In this document: one piece after another, positions 6,867 through 13,435 of the stretch | How the letters are laid out: each line of letters begins with the position of its first letter | How positions within the stretch are numbered: the stretch's first letter is position 1 | Assembly (NCBI GenBank): GCA_026770585.1 | Contig: MU646466.1 | Coordinates: 384,171 to 401,709, forward strand | Reading direction: 5' to 3' | Length of the DNA stretch: 17,539 nucleotides | Source: Baffinella frigidus | Taxonomy: Eukaryota > Cryptophyceae > Cryptomonadales > Baffinellaceae | Notes under the pieces: generated by a model | Told to the model about the DNA's origin: nothing | Seen by the model: the letters and a program-made list of their open reading frames with translations, nothing else | The model's database searches: none | Made by a program: the position numbers and the translations under genes

Positions 6867-7067
6867 ATTCGATTGCCCTTGCAAGCACGATTGCCCTTGC
6901 AAGCAGCCGTGTACCAGACGCAAGGGCCAGACGCGTGATTCGAAAATTCTGAATGGCTGAATGTCAGCGGAAAGCGTTACCTGGAGTTGACTGGAGTGAT
7001 GCTGGTGCAGGCTGTGAATGATGCTGATGCAGGGCGGACTGTTGGCCCGAGAGAGGACGATAGCACC

Positions 7068-7202
7068 GGGGGAGCTGAGCAACTGACTCGACCCACCTTC
7101 CTCGCTCTCACCAACTTCTCAGCATCCAACAACTCTCTGAAAAATACTCTCTGTAACTACCATCAAACTGGCGTCGCTTCGGGAAGATATCCGCCTGCAC
7201 CC
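7068..7202 (+). pseudogene. Upstream tandem copy of the exon H region
   Basis: The words ccgggggagctgagcaactg and actcgaccc recur at 7306 with a step of about 239 bp. The segment GCGTCGCTTCGGGAAGATAT plus CCGCCTGCACCC (7171-7202) aligns with exon H (GCGTTGCTTCGGGAAGCGAT) but lacks the acceptor AG (caaactgGCG) and its 3' end. Confidence 0.75.
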
Positions 7203-7411
7203 TTGCCATGCCAGCGGACAGTGTGGAGTAAAGTTGTTGCAAGCGGGGAAGTTGTTGCAGGCCCTGTAGTAAAGTTGGTGCAGGCGGGATCATAGCTGGC
7301 CCATACCGGGGGAGCTGAACGACTGATTCGACCCTCGTGACTATGATACACGGCACTCTCGATGCACCCCACATCTCTGTGACCACACTCTCAGCCACCA
7401 ACATGAAACAG

Positions 7412-7462
7412 GCGTTGCTTCGGGAAGCGATCCGCCTGCATCCGCGCCACCCCTCGTCGCTG
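7412..7462 (+). CDS. Exon H of TPR-protein gene (17-codon microexon)
   Basis: The acceptor is aacatgaaacag and the donor TCGCTG|gtgaac; phase is 0 at both ends. The peptide is ALLREAIRLHPRHPSSL: helix B of the TPR begun in exon G (A..L..EAI.L.P) and the first residues of the next repeat. Joined to exon I it gives HPRHPSSLVRLGELL, whose P-to-LG distance is canonical. Reading through the donor gives VNLPTLE and breaks the TPR, so the donor is chosen by register. All downstream fragments of this exon preserve the ctggtgaac donor. Confidence 0.85.
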
Positions 7463-7482
7463 GTGAACTTGCCCACTCTAGA

Positions 7483-7680
7483 GAGAGCGAGAGAGTGGGA
7501 GCGAGAGAGTGGGAGCGAGAGAGTGAGAGCGAGAGAGTGAGAGCGAGAGAGTGAGAGCGAGAGAGTGGGAGCGAGAGAGTGAGAGCGAGAGAGTGGGAGC
7601 GAGAGAGCGAGAGCGAGAGAGTGGGAGCGAGAGAGCAAGAGCGAGAGAGTGGGAGCGAGAGAGTGAGAGCGAGAGAGTGT
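7483..7680. repeat. 14-bp GA-rich minisatellite
   Basis: Tandem units of gagagagtgggagc and gagagagtgagagc lie in the H-I intron. The purine-rich strand is the sense strand here, opposite to the pyrimidine tracts at 651, 1231 and 6636. Confidence 0.95.
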
Positions 7681-7770
7681 CTAACAACCCTCGCTGCAAC
7701 CTGGTCGCTGGTGCCCATGCCCACCCAACCCACCTCCCCAATTCCGGACGAAAACCGAACAGGGGACATT

Positions 7771-7900
7771 TCTCGTCCCTGGTGAACATCCCCACCCTCT
7801 GAACGCGGGGTGAACACCGACACATGGGACACCTTCTGTTTTACAGCGCCGGGCGAAGAGGGGTGTTTTGCAGCGCCCTCTTCGCTGGTGAACTTGCCCA
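7771..7900 (+). pseudogene. Two exon H tail fragments with donor
   Basis: tctcgtccctggtgaacatc (about 7770-7790) and ctcttcgctggtgaacttgc (about 7878-7898) copy the last codons of exon H plus its donor and first intron bases. They mark tandem units that also share cccacccaacc and ccgaattcaggacgaaaacc-type words. Confidence 0.65.
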
Positions 7901-8180
7901 CCCGACCGATCATCCGAATGCACGCTGGAGAACATCCCCACCCAACCCAACCTCCGAATTCAGGCCGAAAACCGACAATTAGACACCTGTCGTTTTGTGC
8001 TGATATTCCTGCTGGTCTGTTGCTGATCCCTAGTCTGGTGTCAGAAGATCACGCTCTGAGGGAGTTGTTGATGCGCGCACGCTGCATTCGCTGCATCAAA
8101 AATGTTGCAAGTCTGGAAGCAGATGCTGAATGCTTGCACGGCACACCTTCCTGCTTGGCGCTGATGGGCGCTGGTTTTTA

Positions 8181-8215
<35 letters not shown>

Positions 8216-8361
8216 TTTCATGTTTTTGATGTCTAATTTTGTTATTTGTCAAACCAACCATCTATTCAAAAAACAACCAAACAATTATTTTTATTTTTGA
8301 ATTCGCTCACTTTTTATTTCTATTTCGCCCGTAGCACCAACAGTGTGCGTCGCTGGCACAG
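7901..8361 (+). other. Intron H-I, 3' part
   Basis: The region holds a (TG)n microsatellite at 8185-8213, an AT-rich stretch with long A/T runs (8214-8320), and a polypyrimidine tract before exon I (tttttatttctatttcgcccgtag). The cgtag at 8331-8335 is an alternative acceptor that would add HQQCASLAQ in frame ahead of exon I. Confidence 0.65.
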
Positions 8362-8493
8362 GTGAGGTTAGGCGAGCTGCTTCAAGACGAGCGCGGCCAG
8401 TTCGACGAGGCGCAGGCCCTGTACGAGAGAGCCCTTTCGGCAAACAACAAACACATCGAGGCCCTCTATGCCTACGGCGCGCTTCTCTTCCAG
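8362..8493 (+). CDS. Exon I of TPR-protein gene
   Basis: The exon has 44 codons in phase 0. The chosen acceptor is gctggcacag and the donor TTCCAG|gttcct. The peptide begins VRLGELLQDERGQFDEAQAL, then YERALSANNKH and IEALYAYGALLFQ. It holds the rest of one TPR (LGELL, FDEAQALYERAL, N at the P position) and helix A of the next (ALYAYGALLFQ). The start at GTGAGG gives exact repeat register with exon H; starting at 8336 (HQQCASLAQ) is also open but inserts nine residues. Confidence 0.9.
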
Positions 8494-8600
8494 GTTCCTG
8501 GCTGTAGAAAAGTTTGCTGCTTCACCGGCGACGAGAGGTGTCGGTGCAGGATATCTTCCCGAGACAGAGCCTGTTTGATCTTGGTTGCGGAGAGGTTGGT

Positions 8601-8674
8601 TACAAAGAAAGAGCCCTTTCGGCGAAGAACAAACACATCCAAGCCCCATATGCCTACGGCGCCCTCCTCTTCCA
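8601..8674 (+). pseudogene. Exon I copy 2 (3' half)
   Basis: The copy reads YKERALSAKNKHIQAPYAYG then ALLFQ, against YERALSANNKHIEALYAYGALLFQ. It is open but lacks an acceptor, and its end is CAAgcccc in place of CAG|gttcct. Confidence 0.75.
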
Positions 8675-8770
8675 AGCCCCCCACCCTCCCCTTTTCACTC
8701 GCCGCCCGAGCCCTGCATGCACACGAGGCCCGCCCCGAACCCTACACACCAAGATACGCCAAACTCTGAA

Positions 8771-8920
8771 CACCAAACACATCGAGGCCCTATCCCTTAA
8801 GTGCCCAGGTAGTCAAATTTGACGGCCAAGAGGTCCTAGGCAGGTCCCAGGGCCCTACCGTAGGGCGTATGATCCTACTGGGCATTTAAGGGATATGCCT
8901 ACAGCGCTCTCCTCTTCCAA
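8771..8920 (+). pseudogene. Exon I copy 3, split by a MITE
   Basis: The left part ACCAAACACATCGAGGCCCTA (8772-8792) and right part TATGCCTACAGCGCTCTCCT plus CTTCCAA (8894-8920) together match exon I codons NKHIEALYAYGALLFQ. The 101-bp element at 8793-8893 separates them. The right part ends CAA|gtcatc. Confidence 0.75.
8793..8893. mobile_element. MITE with TA target duplication (Tc1/mariner or Stowaway-like)
   Basis: The terminal inverted repeats are TCCCTTAAGTGCCCAGGTAG at the left and CCTACTGGGCATTTAAGGGA at the right. The element is 101 bp and flanked by TA at 8791-8792 and 8894-8895. TA duplication is the hallmark of Tc1/mariner elements and Stowaway MITEs. The interior contains CCCTACCGTAGGG and no ORF. 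It interrupts a copy of exon I, which gives an independent picture of the empty site. Confidence 0.75.
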
Positions 8921-9029
8921 GTCATCCCCCCCTGGCCCCTGCACTCACTGCCCCAGCCCTGCATGCACACGAGTCTCGCCCTGAACCTTACACACCACGC
9001 AATGCCAAACTCTAAACAAGAAACAGTTG

Positions 9030-9065
9030 GAGGATTTCTGCGCCTGCGGCGCACTCCTCTTCAAA
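9030..9065 (+). pseudogene. Exon I copy 4 (3' end)
   Basis: gaggatttctgcgcctgcgg and cgcactcctcttcaaa align with EALYAYGALLF of exon I (here EDFCACGALLFK) and end AAA|gtgcca. The shared flank (accctacacaccaag, about 8742, 8988 and 9123) shows unit duplication with a period near 135-245 bp. Confidence 0.6.
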
Positions 9066-9242
9066 GTGCCATGAAAAACAGCAGGAAATTGCGGAGCTCA
9101 AGAACTGCAGGCCACCCCTGAAACCTACACACCAAGCAATGCTAAACCCCAAAGACCACCGGGCACACGCTGGATGGGGAGACGCAACACTAACCTCTCA
9201 ATCCGGTCGGGTGGGGAGACTGAACACTACACCTTAAATCAG

Positions 9243-9286
9243 GTGCGGCGGAACTTCACGGCCGCGCAGCCTGTTATCGAACTCGC
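9243..9286 (+). CDS. Exon J0 of TPR-protein gene (44-bp microexon)
   Basis: The acceptor is ccttaaatcag and the donor CTCGC|gtaccc. The peptide is VRRNFTAAQPVIEL plus two bases, which with the G of exon J make Ala. After exon I (ALLFQ) it supplies the turn and helix B: NFTAAQPVIELA-VRIDP has exactly the TPR spacing from aromatic turn residue to Pro. Three downstream partial copies keep the ATCGARCTCGC|gta border (9435-9446, 9567-9578, and a weaker one near 9340). Confidence 0.65.
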
Positions 9287-9324
9287 GTACCCCCCCACCT
9301 CTGTTGACTTTGCTCTCAAACAAC

Positions 9325-9580
9325 TTACACCGCTCACAACGACGGAACTCGTGTACCGTCCCCACCTCCCCACCACCCAGATTGATTTTCCAACACCCAC
9401 ATTGATTCCATACCCACCTTGGTTCGAATGGTGAATCGAGCTCGCGTACACCCCCACCTCTGTTGACTTTCATCTCAAACACCTTACACCGCTCACAACG
9501 TGGCGCCAAAGTGGTCATCAGACGATGCCGATGATTGATTTTCCGACCATGGGTAGCGTCACTGTCATCGAGCTCGCGTA
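9325..9580 (+). repeat. Tandem units with exon J0 ends
   Basis: Units share the order: exon J0 tail plus donor (atcgagctcgcgtac), cccccacctctgttgacttt, ctcaaacaccttacaccgct. The J0 tails differ from J0 by the synonymous GAA/GAG. They are interleaved with acccagattgattttcc words that grade into the minisatellite at 9611. Confidence 0.75.
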
Positions 9581-9610
9581 CCCCCCCGCCTCCCCACCAC
9601 CCAGATTGGT

Positions 9611-9750
9611 TGTCCAACACCCACATTGATTGCCCAACACCCACATTGATTGCCCAACACCCACATTGATTGCCCAACACCCCCATTGATTGCCCAACAC
9701 CCACATTGATTGCCCAACACCCACATTGATTGCCCAACACCCACATTGAT
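9611..9750. repeat. 20-bp minisatellite, 7 units
   Basis: Seven near-perfect tandem copies of tgcccaacacccacattgat, with single-base variants (tgtccaacac in the first, ccccattgat in the fourth). It is intronic, between exons J0 and J. Confidence 0.95.
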
Positions 9751-9847
9751 TGCACCGCACCCAGCCTTTCTGATTGTCCAACCAGGGTTTGTGTCACTGT
9801 CTCAAGCTTGTGGCGCCACTTCCTCAAGCTTCTTTCACAAAACGCAC

Positions 9848-9928
9848 GACGCTGAATGCCAAGTGTGGGATGGCGCAGGGGACCGAGCTACACGAGTGAC
9901 GCTGGATGCTAACTGTGGGATGGCGCAG
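9848..9928 (+). repeat. 50-bp tandem duplication ending at the exon J acceptor
   Basis: gacgctgaatgccaagtgtg then ggatggcgcaggg recurs 50 bp later as gacgctggatgctaactgtg then ggatggcgcaggg. Both copies end in the same acceptor-like gcgcag; only the second leads into coding sequence. Confidence 0.85.
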
Positions 9929-9989
9929 GGTGCGCATCGACCCAGGGGGGGTGCACCTGCAGTTCCTCTACTCACTCTTCCTCCTGCAA
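9929..9989 (+). CDS. Exon J of TPR-protein gene (3' end uncertain)
   Basis: After acceptor tggcgcag one base completes Ala from J0, then VRIDPGGVHLQFLYSLFLLQ. This is a TPR end (RIDPGG) followed by helix A of the next repeat (FLYSLFLLQ), so the reading frame is secure. Ending at CAA 9989 gives correct register with exon K (DRNFSDA) but needs a GC donor (gccaag). The frame stays open (AKRRRDQARDG...) to a CAG|gtatcc at 10047, where the phase also fits K if K starts two bases earlier. I cannot choose between these from sequence alone. Confidence 0.65.
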
Positions 9990-10020
9990 GCCAAGAGGAG
10001 GCGCGATCAGGCGCGGGATG

Positions 10021-10425
10021 GCCTCCATTGGATCACTCACTTCTCAGGTATCCTCCACTGGATCACTCGCTTCTATAGGTGTTTCCCAGCAGCGTTGCTG
10101 AATCCCTCGGTGTTCCCTCCCTCATCTGTTTACACGGAATCAGAGAGGGCCTTCCTCCTCTGTCCGGGGGGGATGGGGGGCGTGATCTTTGCAGTTGTCA
10201 CTCACTTCTAGTGCTGGCCTCCACTGGGTCACTCACTTTTCAGGTATCTACTGGACCTCTCACGTATCTAGGTGGTTTCATTGAGCTACACTGGATCACG
10301 CACTTCTCAGGTGTCTCCGACCACTCACTTTCTCAGTTGGTTCAACGAACCGTGCAGTTGTCACTCAGTTCTCAGGAATTTCCACGCACCTTGCAAACCT
10401 TAGAACTACACTTTCTCAGGTGGTC
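10021..10425 (+). repeat. Repeat array with AG|GT (zero-length exon) motifs
   Basis: Degenerate units based on ccactggatcactcacttct end in a pyrimidine stretch and AGGT. The AG|GT junctions are at 10047/48 (tctcag|gtatcc), 10078/79 (tatag|gtgttt), 10243/44 (tttcag|gtatct), 10271/72 (tctag|gtggtt), 10310/11 (tctcag|gtgtct) and 10419/20 (tctcag|gtggtc). Each is an acceptor directly followed by a donor-like GT, which is the form of a recursive-splicing site. The repeats alone would also explain the pattern. Confidence 0.6.
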
Positions 10426-11033
10426 CAATGATCTTTGCAGTTGTCACCCACTGTCAGGGTGGTTCCATGCACCTCACACACGGCGCAGTTCTGAGGGCCA
10501 CGCTTTCCGACCGACGACCCTGTTGATACCTCCCCACAGCTCTCAACGCTGCGGCCTGCGGGAGGGACACAGGGTTCAGCCCTCACACACGGGCAGAGGT
10601 CGGTGCACACTCCCCGCCCACACCTGCGACCGGGGCGGTGGCTAATCCGAACAGGCTCAGTATCCCAAGAATTTCTCGTCAGTCCTCAGGCTGTGTGTCT
10701 GGGGTCTGACGAGAGGTTCGTCGGGTGCACACTTCCTCGGCGCGAGACACCGCTCGTAGCCATCGATCTCGCCCGATCGTAGACCTGCGTGGTTTCGCGT
10801 GCTAGGGGTGTGGTGCTCCTTCACATCGTTACGCAAGGGACTGGGAGCCCAGGCGTCAGCCTCACAGTCCCTCTCACAACCTTATGAGACCGGGCGTCAC
10901 CCTCACAGCGTCAGCCTGATCCAGAGGAGGCCGTGATCCATTGGAGGCCGCCTGGGCGTGGTGTGAGGCTGGTGCAATCGTGCGTGGGGTGTCAATCTGA
11001 CGCTGTCATGGGTGGGGCGTGCGATTTGCAGAG
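10426..11033 (+). other. Intron J-K, 3' part, no exon seen
   Basis: GC-rich sequence with short dispersed repeats (ggcgtcagcctcacag / gcgtcaccctcacagcg, 10850-10915; gatccagaggaggccgtgat / gatccattggaggccgcctg, about 10918-10955). No open frame shows TPR features. Confidence 0.5.
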
Positions 11034-11071
11034 GATCGGAACTTCTCCGACGCGTGGGCTCTCTATGCCGA
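11034..11071 (+). CDS. Exon K of TPR-protein gene (38-bp microexon)
   Basis: It lies after tandem AGs (gatttgcagag) and before donor GCCGA|gtgagc. The peptide is DRNFSDAWALYA plus two bases, which with the G of exon L encode Glu. RNFSDAWALYAE is the turn and helix B of a TPR and resembles VRRNFTAAQPVIELA of J0. Using the second AG gives phase 0, matching an exon J end at CAA. Using the first AG would need a phase-1 upstream exon and would add Glu. Confidence 0.7.
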
Positions 11072-11194
11072 GTGAGCAACCACCTCCCACCCCCCACGCC
11101 TCTCTCCACTGGCTGCTAGAGATCTCACAATACTGACCACACCGTCTCCGACCCTCACCCCTCCGACCCTCTTGAACACCCCTGTCATCTCCAT

Positions 11195-11240
11195 CTCACG
11201 AGAGCGAGAGAGCGAGAGAGAGAAAGAGAGAGAGAGAGGG
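11195..11240. repeat. GA-rich microsatellite
   Basis: A short (GA)n tract (gagagcgagagagcgagaga...) lies within the K-L intron. Flanking words (ctcacaatactgaccacacc near 11125 and ctcacaacactgaccacacc near 11333) show an intron duplication of about 210 bp. Confidence 0.8.
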
Positions 11241-11363
11241 CTCCCTCCCACCCTCACCCCTTCCCACCCTCTCTGCTCCGAGCGAGAAACCCCCTCCGAT
11301 CCTCACCCCTCTCTCCGCTCCCCTCCACATGTCTCACAACACTGACCACACCCGCCTACCCAG

Positions 11364-11466
11364 GATCCAGCACAACCCAAAGGGGGAAATGGAGCACAGG
11401 AGGCTCAAGCGCTACTCAGGGTCAGACGCCAAAAAGAGGAGAGCTCTCCGCGGGAAACTCAACCAG
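11364..11466 (+). CDS. Exon L of TPR-protein gene
   Basis: The acceptor is gcctacccag and the donor AACCAG|gtgccg. One base completes Glu from K; then it reads IQHNPKGEMEHRRLKRYSGS and DAKKRRALRGKLNQ (34 codons), leaving in phase 0. IQHNP ends the TPR begun in K. The remainder is strongly basic (KKRR, RRLKR) with helical character; a basic cap or nuclear-localisation role is possible but unproven. Confidence 0.65.
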
Positions 11467-11540
11467 GTGCCGCCCGGGAGCCTACGGTCCCCGATATTCT
11501 TCGTATACTGTTGTATACTCGGTGATATATGACTTTGGGT

Positions 11541-11582
11541 AGGCGACTCTCTAGAGCATCTTTCTGCTCTCGCGTGTCGCCT
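11541..11582. other. 17-bp imperfect hairpin
   Basis: AGGCGACTCTCTAGAGC (11541-11557) pairs with GCTCTCGCGTGTCGCCT (11566-11582) at 14 of 17 positions, with loop atctttct. Smaller inverted repeats flank it (caaaca...tgtttg; tatac...gtata). It lies in the intron after exon L. The cluster could be a structured RNA or another fold-back insertion. Confidence 0.55.
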
Positions 11583-11775
11583 CCCAGAGGGGACAACGTG
11601 ACCAAACATTGCTGACTGTTTGCATGTTTCCCTAAGAAATCATCAAATGATGAACTTTGGAATGTACCCCGCAGTGTTCTGAGTGGCGTCCCGCACACAG
11701 TCTGCTTCAATTGACGGGGCCTGGGGGGTGCTAGTGCGACCCGAGTCGGCACAGGCCCACTTCGGATTTAATCGC

Positions 11776-11912
11776 GACGAGTATTTGACTCAAATACGAT
11801 CTTGGCAACGAAATTTACTACACACCAGGTTTTACTATTACTTTTATGAACCAATTGTGTAGTAATTTTCGTTGCCAGGTCCTAGAAATCGTATTTGAGT
11901 CAAATACTCGTC
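11776..11912. mobile_element. Fold-back MITE-like element, copy 3 (different outer arms)
   Basis: The core GGCAACGAAATTTACTACAC, its reverse complement GTGTAGTAATTTTCGTTGCC and the loop (tactattacttttatgaacc) match copies 1 and 2. The outer arms are unrelated: GACGAGTATTTGACTCAAAT plus ACGAT at the left, with its perfect reverse complement at the right ending ACTCGTC. Each arm holds a 17-bp near-palindrome, GTATTTGASTCAAATAC. The element is therefore a palindrome whose arms are themselves palindromic. Confidence 0.85.
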
Positions 11913-11934
11913 CGGATGAGATTCGGCGCAGCTC

Positions 11935-12060
11935 CGGGCTGTGCCCCCCAGGCCCTGTGGCCCATGGCGTGAGGCCGGTCCATCAACATCATCTGAGCCA
12001 TGATGAGGTGGATCCGGACCTGTTGGCCGTCAATGAAAGACCCTCTTTCTCTGGTGACAG
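11935..12060 (+). CDS. Possible exon M (weak)
   Basis: An open frame reads SSGLCPPGPVAHGVRPVHQH and continues HLSHDEVDPDLLAVNERPSF before a donor-like GACAG|gtgggg at 12061. An acceptor-like ggcgcag lies just upstream, and agccatgatgag|GTGGATCC inside it is another option. Phases do not fit both L and N without choosing awkward borders, and L joins N directly in phase 0. It may be an alternative exon or chance coding. Confidence 0.25.
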
Positions 12061-12440
12061 GTGGGGTGGTGGGTTGATGAAGGGTGGTGAAGGGTGGTTC
12101 AAGGGTGGTCGGCACTTGGTGGGCGATTGGAGGGTGGGTAGCACGGGCGGGCAGTTGAGGGTGGTTGTAGGGTGGGTGGCTGACGGGTGATTGCATCTCG
12201 GTGGGTGGTTGGGGATGGTTTCAGGATGGGTGGGACCGGTTGGATAGTTGTTGGGTGGTTGACCTTGGGTGTGTGGTGGTTGACGGGTGGTTGGTCGTTG
12301 GTGGCAGGTGGTGCCAGACGGCGACGAGCGCAGCGAGTGGGAGAAGGCCATTGCTACTTGAGGGTGGTTGAGGGTGGTTGGGACCGGCTGGATGGTGAAG
12401 GGTTGACGATGGTATTTGAAGGGTGGTTCTAGGGGGTCAC
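12061..12440. repeat. G-rich GGGTGGTTG minisatellite
   Basis: Degenerate tandem units of gggtggttg, gggtggtgaa and ttggatggt form a long run of GGG and GG blocks on the sense strand, with G-quadruplex potential in the pre-mRNA. Exon N's copy N' is embedded in it. Confidence 0.85.
12308..12361 (+). pseudogene. Exon N copy (stop-terminated)
   Basis: After acceptor-like gttggtggcag it reads VVPDGDERSEWEKAIAT and then TGA. It matches AVPDGDESSEWEKAIGG of exon N with mostly synonymous changes (GCG/GTG is a replacement; CCG/CCA, GGT/GGC, ATC/ATT are synonymous). The stop at 12359-12361 ends it. Confidence 0.75.
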
Positions 12441-12593
12441 GTCCGGCGGCGTGTCCTACATTAGTTCCCCCGCGTCGTTTTTGCTACGGGGAGATTTGCC
12501 ACGGAGGTTTTCGCGACGGGGGTTTGAGCCGCCCCCGCAGCCACCCCCACCCCCTTGCGCCCCGGCGGTTGGCTGAAGGGTGGGGGGGGGCAG

Positions 12594-12742
12594 GCGGTGC
12601 CGGACGGTGACGAGTCGAGCGAGTGGGAGAAGGCCATCGGAGGGGAGGACCTCCTCAAGTACCAGCCGGCATACGCGTTCACGGATATCGACAAGTCGCT
12701 CGTGGTCGTCAAGGACACCCTGGTCGCTGGTGCTCTCTACAG
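12594..12742 (+). CDS. Exon N of the gene (non-TPR segment)
   Basis: The acceptor is a G-run then gcag; the donor is CTCTACAG|gtacca. It has 49 codons plus two bases. The peptide begins AVPDGDESSEWEKAIGGEDL, then LKYQPAYAFTDIDKSLVVVK and DTLVAGALY. It is not a TPR; the hydrophobic VVVKDTLVAGALY suggests a folded domain or helical hairpin that I do not recognise. It enters in phase 0 from L and its final AG pairs with the C of exon O to give Ser. Confidence 0.7.
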
Positions 12743-12759
12743 GTACCACATACCACCTC

Positions 12760-12862
12760 CTGGGGTGTGGCCAGGAAGCAGGACACACACACCAGAGTGT
12801 GCCCATGAAGCAGGGCACACCGCCCGGAGTGTGTCCAGGAAGCGGGGCACACTCTACAAGTA
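12760..12862. repeat. About 32-bp minisatellite, 3 units
   Basis: Three units of the form gtgtgtccaggaagcrgggcac with variable centres lie in the intron right after exon N. The last unit ends gcacactctacaag, resembling the end of exon N (gctctctacag). Confidence 0.8.
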
Positions 12863-12935
12863 GGACGTGGTCCCGGGCGTGACCCCCGGGGGTTGAACAT
12901 GGGGAAGGTTGCCAGCATGTGGAGGGGCGAGACAG

Positions 12936-13056
12936 CGACCACACTCCACCTCACCACGGCCAGTCGGGATACACACTCGTGTGCGCCTCCCTCAACGAGA
13001 GCGAGGCAGCTGGGTCTGCAAATTCCAGCATCATGATGCCCGGAACGCAGCACTAA
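12936..13056 (+). CDS. Exon O (possible terminal exon; stop at 13054-13056)
   Basis: After acceptor ggcgagacag one base completes Ser from exon N. It then reads DHTPPHHGQSGYTLVCASLN and ESEAAGSANSSIMMPGTQH to a TAA. SGYTLVCASLNESEAA has helix A-like spacing, so TPRs may resume here. It may end one transcript. Alternatively it may splice out at CTC|gtgtgc (after GYTL) or GCTGG|gtctgc (after ESEAAG) and continue to X, P and Q, which carry the same repeat family. Confidence 0.5.
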
Positions 13057-13184
13057 TCGTCAGTGCGCTCTCCCTTGCCACATTGCGGAGCGCGTGGCGA
13101 CGGGTGAGCGTCGCCACGGGTCTATTAGGGTCTAGGGTCGAGGGTTTATTAGGGTCTAGGGTCGAGGGAAATCATATTTCTCAG

Positions 13185-13218
13185 AAATACTCACCAGGAT
13201 GAGCGCATTTGGCAGGAG
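13185..13218 (+). CDS. Possible exon X (weak microexon)
   Basis: A block reading DERIWQE (13198-13218) lies between caccag and GAG|gtgttc. It could begin earlier, at 13185 after tttctcag, reading NTHQDERIWQE and accepting phase 2. ERIWQE followed by IDPDH of exon P resembles a TPR helix B end but is two residues short. The word caggaggtgt recurs just before exon P (13372). Confidence 0.3.
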
Positions 13219-13267
13219 GTGTTCCCAGAGCACTGACAAAGTTGAGTGCTCACCACACTTTTCCTGA

Positions 13268-13372
13268 ACCCATAACCATCAACCCCAAACCCTAAAACCT
13301 AAACCCTGAAAGCTGAACCCTTAACCCCAAATCCTGAACCCTAAACCCTAAACTCCAAACAAAAAAACACAG
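13268..13372. repeat. Degenerate CCCTAAA array, second locus
   Basis: ccctaaaacctaaaccctga and ccctaaaccctaaactccaa are degenerate TTTAGGG-type units on the C-rich strand, as at 2545-2815. They end just before exon P. Confidence 0.85.
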
Positions 13373-13385
13373 GAGGTGTCTGCAG

Positions 13386-13417
13386 ATTGACCCTGACCAC
13401 TTCTACGCCTCCATCGG
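13386..13417 (+). CDS. Exon P of TPR-protein gene (32-bp microexon)
   Basis: The acceptor is ggtgtctgcag and the donor ATCGG|gtcatt. It reads IDPDHFYASI plus GG, which with the G opening exon Q encodes Gly. The joined IDPDHFYASIGYAQLLQEIW has the canonical ten-residue distance from the TPR Pro to the small residue of helix A. That register match, with phase agreement, is the reason for calling such a short exon. Confidence 0.65.
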
Positions 13418-13435
13418 GTCATTCTCCTCAATCCC

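Noticed and set aside
9611-9750. Possible CRISPR array
   Set aside because: Units are directly contiguous with no spacers, and the context is eukaryotic.
9234-9827. 197-codon minus ORF with repeated GVGQSMWVLGNQC
   Set aside because: Translation of the 20-bp minisatellite at 9611-9750; three periods of 20 bp happen to keep a frame open.
9929-11071. Scrambled exon order, with K placed between I and J
   Set aside because: I joined to K and then J gives acceptable register, but J0 at 9243-9286 supplies a better and collinear solution, so no scrambling is needed.
11764-11920. tRNA or other structured non-coding RNA gene in the palindrome
   Set aside because: The fold is a simple long inverted repeat shared with two other loci; no cloverleaf, A/B boxes or known RNA motif.
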